This document shows positions 35,334 to 42,039 of a stretch of 64,000 nucleotides of DNA, piece by piece. Under the pieces are notes generated by a model that was given only the letters and a program-made list of their open reading frames with translations, had not been told where the DNA came from and did not search any database. The stretch lies in the NCBI GenBank assembly GCA_020523885.1, contig JAJAPY010000006.1:121705-185704 (forward strand), read 5' to 3'. Within the stretch, counting starts at the first letter, position 1. Every line of letters starts with the position of its first letter. This DNA is from Candidatus Liberimonas magnetica. GTDB lineage: Bacteria; Elusimicrobiota; Endomicrobiia; Endomicrobiales; JAFGIL01. The translations under genes and the position numbers were made by a program.

Positions 35334-36385
35334 AACGGCCCTGCGCTTAGCCCTGCAGGATAATTAAAGGCTTCATTTATTTTTGGCGGCCTTTGCCTGT
35401 AAAAAACAGACGGGCCGGTTAAAACATCCCAGTTTGTTTCCCAGAACAGTTTTCTGCAGTGTTCTACCGTGCCTCCGCGGCCGTTTTCGGTTTTTTCTTT
35501 TATGTCCCTTGGGTTTGCTCCTGTTTCCGCCCAGAAGAGGTTAGCGCCTGCCAAAGCTCCCAGGGTGCATGGTTCATGGGTACAATTCCCGGCCGTTTCC
35601 CGGGGAATTCCCAATCGGGTCACTGCCACGATCTTGGCCATACGAAGTTCCGAAATCATTCCGTATTTTGCAAGAGAGGAATTAGGGATAGTTATCCTTC
35701 TTGCAGCGCCGCTGTATGCCGGAGCGATTGAAGCGGTGTAGAGTATCATCTCTGCCAGTTCCTCATCTGTATGTTCAGGCCCTATGGGTTCAACACAGGT
35801 CCCTACTATCAGCCCTGCTTCCTGAAAGTTTCTTATGCTTTCTTTTCTTTTTTCCGGGCTAAGATTTGTATCCCTGCCTTCCCTTAAACGAAGCGCATGA
35901 TAAACTCCTGCGTAGCCGCAATCCTTTATCTTTATTGCATTTTTCAGGGTTTGATCCCCCACATTAGCTATCAAGACAGTTTCAGATTTCAAGTTTTTTC
36001 TTACTTCCCTTGAAACTTCCAGATACTTAGCCAGCGGATAATCCGCTGTAGCCATTACAAAAATAGCATTCGCTCCGTTAGATTCGAACAACTGAGCAGA
36101 CTTAATTGCGCTTTCAACGCCGATATTGCTATCTTCCTTGAATATCTCATTTGAAGCTGCAAAAGAGCAAAACTGGCAGTTGCATGCACACCGTGATATA
36201 TTTAGAGCAAACTGTGCATGGACTTCCGCTTTATTGCCGCTCAGGGCTTTTGCTATCCTGTTTGCTTCATGCATTATCGCATAAGACCCAAGGGAATCTT
36301 CAGGCAGGCTGAGCATGAAGGCTAACTCTTCTTTAGTAAAACCTTCTTTGTTTGAGGATTTCTTCAGCAAGTCTTTAATATTCAT
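35330..36385 (-). CDS. BioB-like radical SAM enzyme
   Basis: 351 residues, a TIM-barrel radical SAM protein of the BioB/HydE/PylB type. The 4Fe-4S motif is CACNCQFC (CxxxCxxC, about residues 67-74) and is preceded by HAQFALNISR as in the BioB superfamily. GTCVEPIGPEHTDEE and RRITIPNSSLAKYG line the substrate side. It carries an extra C-terminal Cys pair region (NCTHEPCTLGALAGANL). It is unlikely to be biotin synthase, as no bio genes are near. Its operon partners are two glycosyltransferases of the arsenosugar-associated type. Substrate unknown. Confidence 0.82.
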   Translation of the reverse strand: MNIKDLLKKSSNKEGFTKEELAFMLSLPEDSLGSYAIMHEANRIAKALSGNKAEVHAQFALNISRCACNCQFCSFAASNEIFKEDSNIGVESAIKSAQLFESNGANAIFVMATADYPLAKYLEVSREVRKNLKSETVLIANVGDQTLKNAIKIKDCGYAGVYHALRLREGRDTNLSPEKRKESIRNFQEAGLIVGTCVEPIGPEHTDEELAEMILYTASIAPAYSGAARRITIPNSSLAKYGMISELRMAKIVAVTRLGIPRETAGNCTHEPCTLGALAGANLFWAETGANPRDIKEKTENGRGGTVEHCRKLFWETNWDVLTGPSVFYRQRPPKINEAFNYPAGLSAGPL

Positions 36386-36449
36386 TTTTTCTCCCTTTAG
36401 CGGGCGACACCCCCCCCGTTTTGGATTTTTTAAGTCTTTGCCGTGTAAA

Positions 36450-37064
36450 TTATTTATGCTTCCAGTTTTTCAGGTCTTTAATAGTATCTATGTCATTAAG
36501 TTGTTTTAGAAGCAAAGGTTTTGTCTTAGAGGTTTTTAATTTAGCCAGAGTTTGTTTTAAGACTTTATCCGTGCCCCATTTTACTTTAGAAAAAACGTTT
36601 TTATAAAACCCTTTTTTATTGAACCCTATCAGGTAATACCCGCCGTCAAAAGCAGGGCCTATCACAATATTGTTTATACTCAATTTTTTAAAAGCTTCAT
36701 TTATGATTGACACGCACAATTCAGGCACATCGCACCCAATTATTACAACTTTCTTATAACCCTTGTTGAAAGCCGCAAGAAAAGCGTTTTTCATCCTCAT
36801 GCCGATATCCCTGCCCTTCTGCAATAAGTAATCGTACCGGGCTCCAAGCCACTTTACTGTCTTGTCCTTATCTTTACCGGAATAGCAGGCTATTATCACA
36901 TCATGGCCGGTTTTTTTAGCAGAGCAAATAGTCTTTTTTGCTAAAATCGAATATACCTCCGAGGCCTCTATGCCACCGATATCCTTTGCCAGCCTTGTCT
37001 TTACCTTTCCCGTCTCAGGGTATTTGGTGAAAACAACGATACAGTTTTTTAACTTACTTTTCAT
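36450..37064 (-). CDS. TIGR04282-type glycosyltransferase (DUF2064, arsenosugar-associated)
   Basis: 204 residues. The nucleotidyl/glycosyl-transferase fold is shown by VVFTKYPETGKVKTRLAKDIG at the N-terminus, KVVIIGCDVPEL (metal/nucleotide region) and IGPAFDGGYYLIGFNK. This is the DUF2064/TIGR04282 family, named for its occurrence in putative arsenosugar clusters. It overlaps the upstream TIGR04283-type gene by 11 bp. No arsS- or arsM-like gene is seen here, so an arsenosugar product is not assured. Confidence 0.85.
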   Translation of the reverse strand: MKSKLKNCIVVFTKYPETGKVKTRLAKDIGGIEASEVYSILAKKTICSAKKTGHDVIIACYSGKDKDKTVKWLGARYDYLLQKGRDIGMRMKNAFLAAFNKGYKKVVIIGCDVPELCVSIINEAFKKLSINNIVIGPAFDGGYYLIGFNKKGFYKNVFSKVKWGTDKVLKQTLAKLKTSKTKPLLLKQLNDIDTIKDLKNWKHK

Positions 37065-37752
37065 AGTAGATGTTATAAAGCCTTTGCGGGCTTATCCCCA
37101 GGAAGTACAGAAACCTTATCAGGTGATTTTTTATAGTGTTATAAACAATGCCTTCTTTATGCCATTTCCTTGCGGAAGATACAGCTTTGGAATCAAGCAC
37201 CTTAACTTTACCGCCATTTTTTTTTATCCTTGCCATAAACTCCGCGTCTTCCATTAACGGGATATTTTTGAAGCCGCCGATTTCATAAAAATAGCTTGTT
37301 CTAACAAATATCGCCTGGTCTCCGAAAGGAATCTTTGTCAGCTTTGACCTTAAAGACGCCGTAAGTGAAACAAATCTGAGAAACAGGTTTTTTGAATCAA
37401 GTTTTAGGCTGAAAGCGCCTGCTATTACCTGTTGGTCTTTTAATGCATCTGTTATCTTGTCAAAAGCATTTTCAGGAAGTTTTGTATCCGCGTGCAGGAA
37501 TAGAAGCACATCGCCGTCCGCATGAGAGGCAGCTGCGTTCATCTGTGCTGCGCGGCCTTTTTTTGCTGCAATTTTAAGGAGGTTTGGCAAACCGGTATTA
37601 ATAGAATCAAGGGTTGATAGTTTTGGGTCGCCGTCTGCTATAATAACCTGGAAATTCGTGCTGCGCGCGGTTTGAAAAAGATTGGCTATAAAATCATTTA
37701 TAGCAGCTTCCTCTTTATAAACCGGCACGATTACGGAAAACTTTATTGGCAT
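37054..37752 (-). CDS. TIGR04283-type family 2 glycosyltransferase (arsenosugar-associated)
   Basis: 232 residues, a GT-A family 2 glycosyltransferase. It has FSVIVPVYKEEAAINDFI, IIADGDPKLST, the RAAQMNAAA segment, LLFLHADTKLPE (DxD equivalent), PFGDQAIFVR and PLMEDAEFM. This corresponds to TIGR04283, which regularly pairs with TIGR04282. It is the first gene of the operon and lies 61 nt after the msrAB stop, so it may be read from the msrAB promoter as well. Confidence 0.87.
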   Translation of the reverse strand: MPIKFSVIVPVYKEEAAINDFIANLFQTARSTNFQVIIADGDPKLSTLDSINTGLPNLLKIAAKKGRAAQMNAAASHADGDVLLFLHADTKLPENAFDKITDALKDQQVIAGAFSLKLDSKNLFLRFVSLTASLRSKLTKIPFGDQAIFVRTSYFYEIGGFKNIPLMEDAEFMARIKKNGGKVKVLDSKAVSSARKWHKEGIVYNTIKNHLIRFLYFLGISPQRLYNIYYEK

Positions 37753-37813
37753 ATATATTTTCCCGCGATAGATTTAACTGTGAAAAGATATAATCTTTAA
37801 CTGCGCCTATTTC

Positions 37814-38854
37814 TTACTTAAAGATTTTCAGGTACTGGCCGTACCCCTGCTTTTCCATTTCGCTTTTCGGGATAAACTTAAGCGCAGCAGAATTCATGCA
37901 ATAGCGCAGGCCTGCGGGTTGCGGCCCGTCGTCAAAAACATGCCCTAAATGCGAGTTGGCCTTTCTGCTTCTCACTTCTGTCCTTGCAGAAAATAAACTT
38001 CTATCTTCTTTCTTAATGATGTTTTCTTCTGCTATAGGCCTTGTAAAACTCGGCCAGCCGGTTTTTGAATCGTATTTGTCCGTTGAGCTGAAAAGCGGCT
38101 CTCCTGAAACTATATCCACATAAATGCCTTCTTCGTGGTTATCCCAGTATTCATTTTTAAACGCAGGTTCTGTTCCGTTTTCCTGCGTGACGCTGTATTG
38201 TATGGAAGTAAGCTTCTTCTTCAACTCTTCCTTGCTATAATTTGTTTTATCCAAATTATTACTTTTTTTGCTTCCCCATATTTCCTGGAGGTATTTATCG
38301 CGGCCGGAGTTATAGCGGTAGTATTTATAGCGAATGGGGTTTTCTCTGTAGTAATCCTGGTGATAATCTTCAGCGCGGTAAAAAACACCGGCTTTTAGAA
38401 TTTGCGTAACTACCGGTTTACTGTATATTTTTGACCTGCCAAGGTTGTTTTTTGACTTTTCCGCAAGCGTTTTCTGGCCTTCGTTTTCATAAAATATAGC
38501 GGATATGTATTGAGGCCCCCTGTCCACAAACTGGCCGCCTGAATCTGTCGGGTCTATTTGCCGCCAGAAAACATCCAAAAGCTGTTCATAAGTAATTAAA
38601 GAAGGGTCATAGGTTATTTCTACGGCTTCGATATGGCCTTTCTCTGCGTAATCTTCATAGGTGGGGTTAACCCCTGTTCCGCCCGTATAGCCGGAAACAA
38701 CTTTGATAACACCGTTGAGTTTTTCAAAAGGCGGCGTCATGCACCAGAAACACCCGCCGGCAAATAGAGCTTTTTCATATTTCATAACAGCCTCCGCAAC
38801 TGCTGCAGTTAAAAATAAAATACAGATAACTAATAAGTTACCGGTTAGTTTCAT
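37814..38854 (-). CDS. msrAB: Exported bifunctional methionine sulfoxide reductase MsrA-MsrB
   Basis: 346 residues. A signal peptide (about 1-22) is followed by MsrA (about 26-185) with catalytic [13 protein letters not shown] and by MsrB (about 207-340) with [26 protein letters not shown] and the catalytic Cys in [13 protein letters not shown]. The zinc CxxC pairs of some MsrB proteins are absent. It repairs oxidised methionines in periplasmic proteins. The promoter at 38886-38948 is one of the two best stress-module copies. Confidence 0.95.
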   Translation of the reverse strand: MKLTGNLLVICILFLTAAVAEAVMKYEKALFAGGCFWCMTPPFEKLNGVIKVVSGYTGGTGVNPTYEDYAEKGHIEAVEITYDPSLITYEQLLDVFWRQIDPTDSGGQFVDRGPQYISAIFYENEGQKTLAEKSKNNLGRSKIYSKPVVTQILKAGVFYRAEDYHQDYYRENPIRYKYYRYNSGRDKYLQEIWGSKKSNNLDKTNYSKEELKKKLTSIQYSVTQENGTEPAFKNEYWDNHEEGIYVDIVSGEPLFSSTDKYDSKTGWPSFTRPIAEENIIKKEDRSLFSARTEVRSRKANSHLGHVFDDGPQPAGLRYCMNSAALKFIPKSEMEKQGYGQYLKIFK

Positions 38855-38885
38855 ATTTCCTTCTTTTTTTGATTTTGTTAATTTA

Positions 38886-38948
38886 ATTTTAGCACTAAAG
38901 GCAGGTTTTTATAATAGGGGAGTTTCCTTTTTAGCTGACTTATTTCTA
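38886..38948 (-). promoter_or_regulatory. Stress-module promoter of msrAB
   Basis: Minus strand: box TAGAAATAAGTCAG (38948-38935), AAAAAGGAAACTCCCC, ATTATA in the -35 region, TGC-TAAAAT extended -10 (38891-38886). Confidence 0.65.
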
Positions 38949-39049
38949 CTAAGCAATTTTAAGATGGATTTGATTACTTGCCGGGAGGAAGGTTTACGGT
39001 AACCGTAGTGCTTTTCCTTTTCACTTTATATCGCGTACAGACATACATG

Positions 39050-39682
39050 TCATCTGAACAGGGGCAGCAAAAACCCTATAAGGCTATATATCATATCCTG
39101 CATGAAGATAATTACAGGGTTCAGCATACCGGTGAAAAGCAGGAATATAAGGATAAAAAAACCGTAAGGCTCAAGAGCTGAAAGGTTTTCCTGAGCATCT
39201 TCCGGCAGGAGGCTCATAACTATTTTTGAACCGTCAAGAGGCGGTATGGGTATGAGATTGAACGCGCCGAGTATGATGTTTATCTTTGAGAGTATGGGAA
39301 GCGCCGCAGCAAGCACCGGGTTTGATGCCACGAAATCAAACTGCAAAAGAAATATCGCTATTATAGCCAGCAGGATGTTAGTAGCACAGCCTGCAAGCGC
39401 TACTACGAACAAGCCCATTCTTGTATTGCTGAAGCTCTCATAATTTACAGGCACAGGTTTTGCCCAGCCAAAACCTGCCACGAAAAGCATAAGAGTGCCG
39501 ATGGGGTCTAAGTGCGAGGCCGGGTTTAGAGTAAGCCTGCCGTGGCGGTAGGCCGTATCGTCGCCGAAAAGATACGCCGCCCAGCCATGCGCTATCTCGT
39601 GAAAGATGACAGAATATAAAAGCAGGAAGACAAGCAAAAAAAACATTACCGGATTACTGGCTAAGAGCGATGTCAGTTCCAT
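39050..39682 (-). CDS. Site-2 protease family (M50) membrane metalloprotease
   Basis: 210 residues with about five membrane segments. The zinc motif HEIAH lies in the first core helix ([19 protein letters not shown]). The third ligand motif is [14 protein letters not shown] (LDG). No PDZ domain is present, so it belongs to the compact YwhC/Rip3-like group and not to RseP. Such proteases can cleave membrane-bound regulators. The substrate is unknown. AAGGAGG precedes the ATG. Confidence 0.92.
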   Translation of the reverse strand: MELTSLLASNPVMFFLLVFLLLYSVIFHEIAHGWAAYLFGDDTAYRHGRLTLNPASHLDPIGTLMLFVAGFGWAKPVPVNYESFSNTRMGLFVVALAGCATNILLAIIAIFLLQFDFVASNPVLAAALPILSKINIILGAFNLIPIPPLDGSKIVMSLLPEDAQENLSALEPYGFFILIFLLFTGMLNPVIIFMQDMIYSLIGFLLPLFR

Positions 39683-39806
39683 TTTTTCCTCCTTGATTTT
39701 TTGAGCGTGCCCTACTTACTATAATTCTAAATTAATAAAAGTTATTTAGAAACTATGTGACTCCACCATAAGCTGGCTAAATTCCCCTTTTATGTAAACC
39801 TTCCTA

Positions 39807-39839
39807 ATTAAAAAAGCTATCCATAGCCATGGATAGCTT
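39807..39839 (-). terminator. Orphan minus-strand terminator
   Basis: AAGCTATCCAT (39814-39824), loop AGCC, complement 39829-39839. On the minus strand it is followed by a T-run. No minus-strand gene ends here; only the antisense strand of the YHS gene lies upstream of it. Confidence 0.6.
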
Positions 39840-39864
39840 GAAGGTTACAAGTGCTTTTTAAAAA

Positions 39865-39970
39865 GAGATAAAAGTCAGTAAAAGTGCGATTTTGGCTATT
39901 TACAACAAAATTAATCATATTATATAATTAACAACATGAATATGAATACCCGTGGTTTTAAAACCGCGGG
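39865..39970 (+). promoter_or_regulatory. Stress-module promoter and 5'-UTR hairpin of the YHS-repeat gene
   Basis: Plus strand: box GAGATAAAAGTCAG (39865-39878), CTATTTACA over the -35 region (TTTACA, 5 of 6 to consensus), -10 TATAAT (39923-39928). The leader contains the hairpin CCCGTGGTTT/AAACCGCGGG (39949-39970, one wobble) before AGGAGGAG. It is the only plus-strand copy of the module. The hairpin resembles IS200/IS605-type end hairpins. Confidence 0.6.
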
Positions 39971-39990
39971 ATAATAAAAAAGGAGGAGAA

Positions 39991-41046
39991 ATGAAAAACT
40001 TTGTTTTTAGTTTCATGCTGCCTGCAGTTTTTTTGTGCTTGGCTGTTTGCGTTAAATGCGGATATACAGCAGAGGCTGCGAAAGTAGAAAAATGCCCGGT
40101 GCTTGGCGTTAAGATAAACGAAGCTACCAAGGTTTCTTACGAGTACGAAGGCAAGAAGTACGATTTCTGCTGCAAAGAATGCGTTGAAGTATTTAAGAAA
40201 AACCCGGATAAATTCATTAAGGAAGGCGAAATTGATGCCGGCAAAACCATATGCCCGGTGCTTGGCGTTAAGATAAATGAAGCTACCAAGGTTTCTTACG
40301 AGTACAAAGGAAAGATGTACGATTTCTGCTGCAAAGAGTGCATTGATGTTTTTAAAAAAGACCCTGATAAATTCATTAAGGAAGGCGAAGTTGATACCGG
40401 TGGCATGAAGTGCCCTGTCCTTGGCGTTAAGATAAATGAAGCTACTAAGGTTTCTTACGAGTACAAAGGCAAGATGTATGATTTCTGCTGTAAAGAGTGC
40501 GTTGACGTATTTAAAAAAGACCCGGATAAATTCATCAAAGAAAGCGAAGTTGATGCCGGTGGCATGAAGTGCCCTGTCCTTGGCGTTAAGATAAATGAAG
40601 CTACTAAGATTTCTTATGAACATAAAGGCAAGATGTATGATTTCTGCTGTAAAGAGTGCGTTGACGTATTTAAAAAAGACCCGGATAAGTTCATTAAGGA
40701 AGGCGAAGTCGATGCAGGAAGCATGAAGTGCCCTGTACTTGGTGTTAAGATAAACGAAGCTACTAAGATTTCTTATGAGCACAAAGGCAAGATGTATGAT
40801 TTCTGCTGTAAAGAGTGCGTTGATGTATTTAAGAAAGACCCGGATAAATTCATTAAGGAAGGCGAGGTTAGCGCAGGAGGCATGAAGTGCCCGGTGCTTG
40901 GCGTTAAGATAAACGAAGCTACTAAGGTTTCTTACGAGTACAAAGGCAAGATGTACGATTTCTGCTGCAAAGAGTGCGTTGACATTTTCAAAAAAAATCC
41001 GGATAAATACATCAGGGAAGGGTCAGTCCCTGTGCCAGGCAAATAG
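39991..41046 (+). CDS. Secreted six-unit YHS metal-binding repeat protein
   Basis: 351 residues. The start at 39991 is set by AGGAGGAG. A signal peptide (about 1-27) precedes six nearly identical 53-residue units (each 159 bp, starting at 40090, 40249, 40408, 40567, 40726 and 40885). Each unit is a YHS domain: KCPVLGVKINEATKVSYEY, then KGKMYDFCCKECVDVFKKDPDKF. That gives four Cys per unit in the pattern C...CCxxC, 24 in all. YHS domains bind transition metals in Cu/Ag pumps and adaptors. Six tandem copies suggest a periplasmic metal sink. Units 2-5 are most alike, so the array expanded recently. The hemerythrin gene follows by 52 nt. Confidence 0.88.
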   Translation: MKNFVFSFMLPAVFLCLAVCVKCGYTAEAAKVEKCPVLGVKINEATKVSYEYEGKKYDFCCKECVEVFKKNPDKFIKEGEIDAGKTICPVLGVKINEATKVSYEYKGKMYDFCCKECIDVFKKDPDKFIKEGEVDTGGMKCPVLGVKINEATKVSYEYKGKMYDFCCKECVDVFKKDPDKFIKESEVDAGGMKCPVLGVKINEATKISYEHKGKMYDFCCKECVDVFKKDPDKFIKEGEVDAGSMKCPVLGVKINEATKISYEHKGKMYDFCCKECVDVFKKDPDKFIKEGEVSAGGMKCPVLGVKINEATKVSYEYKGKMYDFCCKECVDIFKKNPDKYIREGSVPVPGK

Positions 41047-41098
41047 AAAGTTAGTTTCTTCTAATCCCTGGTTTCCGAAATTGCAAGGAGCGAGCGCT

Positions 41099-41749
41099 AT
41101 GAATAAAATCTTTAGTTTCACAATTATGTTTTTTTCGGCCATTTCTTTCTATAGCATGGCAACAGCATCGGATTCTTCTTTTTCGCAAGCCGGAGGAGCT
41201 GACAAAAGCATAGAAGATTTTTTTGCCCAGCAGCATGCTGCAGTAACCAGAGTTGTAGTAATATACAATGATATCTTATCGCGGCTTGAAAACAAGGAAA
41301 CCCCGCCTTTAGATGCTTATAGAGAAGCTACCCATATAAGCAGGGATTTTATGCAGAATTTTCATGAAAAAATGGAAGAAAAATATATTTTCAGCCGGTT
41401 TAGAAAACCGAGCCGTGAATATGACATAGTGCAGGTTTTAATTCGCCAGCACAGGGCAGGCCATAAGATAGTTAATGGAATGCTTGCCCTTTCAAAGCAG
41501 CAAAATCCCGACCCTGACAAACTGGCTGATTCCATCAGGTCATTTATCCAGATATACAGCCCGCACAAAGACGCAGAAGACGAGTTTATCCTTCCTGCTT
41601 TCCACCTGGCTTTATCAACTGAAAATTATAAAGAAACGTGGGAAGAGCTAAAAAAGGAAAAACTTAAAAAGTTCGATGATAACTTTAAGGAACTTGGCAA
41701 CAGTGTGGAGAAGATAGAAAAATCCCTTGAAATAAGCACAGCGAAATGA
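41099..41749 (+). CDS. Exported hemerythrin-domain protein
   Basis: 216 residues from the ATG at 41099, fixed by AAGGAG 8 nt upstream; a longer frame overlapping the YHS gene lacks a signal sequence. A signal peptide (about 1-22) is followed by an HHE four-helix bundle with the ligand pattern QQHAAVTRV, FMQNFHEKMEEKYIF, RQHRAGHKIV and SPHKDAEDEFI. It probably holds a di-iron site in the periplasm for oxygen, NO or iron handling. It is co-transcribed with the YHS-repeat gene from the stress-module promoter. A structured GC-rich segment follows the stop. Confidence 0.88.
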   Translation: MNKIFSFTIMFFSAISFYSMATASDSSFSQAGGADKSIEDFFAQQHAAVTRVVVIYNDILSRLENKETPPLDAYREATHISRDFMQNFHEKMEEKYIFSRFRKPSREYDIVQVLIRQHRAGHKIVNGMLALSKQQNPDPDKLADSIRSFIQIYSPHKDAEDEFILPAFHLALSTENYKETWEELKKEKLKKFDDNFKELGNSVEKIEKSLEISTAK

Positions 41750-41753
41750 AGCT

Positions 41754-41927
41754 CCATGGTCTTACGACCATGGTATCTTCATTTTCTTCGGCGAAATCCC
41801 CCGAAGCATCCGCCTACGCTAAACATATTGCCGATAGTCACGGCTATTCGCCGTATCGGCAACATAGCTTCGGCGGATCCCTTCTTCGCATTCATCTGCG
41901 GACTTACGTCCGCAGTTTTCTGCGAAG
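41754..41927. repeat. Highly structured palindromic segment
   Basis: Three hairpin units in a row. First CCATGGTC-TTAC-GACCATGG (41754-41773). Then a two-tier stem: ATCCGCC (41808-41814) with GGCGGAT (41872-41878), enclosing TTGCCGATA/TATCGGCAA (41828-41862) and an inner ACGGC/GCCGT. Last CTTCGCA/TGCGAAG (41884-41927) enclosing CTGCGGAC-TTAC-GTCCGCAG. It could be an RNA fold or nested insertion palindromes. No gene. Confidence 0.6.
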
Positions 41928-41962
41928 GGGGATAATTTGATTTTCAGGAGTTTTAAAATAAG

Positions 41963-41996
41963 AAAAAGGCAGCGGTAAAAACCAGCTGCCTTTTTT
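41963..41996. terminator. Bidirectional terminator between hemerythrin and lon
   Basis: AAAAAGGCAGC (41963-41973) pairs with GCTGCCTTTTT (41985-41995), with A-run and T-run on both sides, between convergent genes. Confidence 0.85.
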
Positions 41997-42039
41997 AGTT
42001 CATAAATTAGGGCCTGCTTAAAAATCCAGCAGCCCTTGA

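Noticed and set aside
35330..36385. Biotin synthase
   Set aside because: The cluster motif and barrel are BioB-like, but no other biotin genes are near and the operon partners are glycosyltransferases.
39958..40782. Minus-strand open frame of 274 codons across the YHS array
   Set aside because: It is periodic with the 159-bp units and has no ribosome-binding site; the sense frame has signal peptide and conserved Cys motifs.
40090..41046. CRISPR-like array
   Set aside because: The 159-bp periodicity is a coding tandem repeat in frame, with no spacers. No CRISPR array or cas gene is seen in the window.
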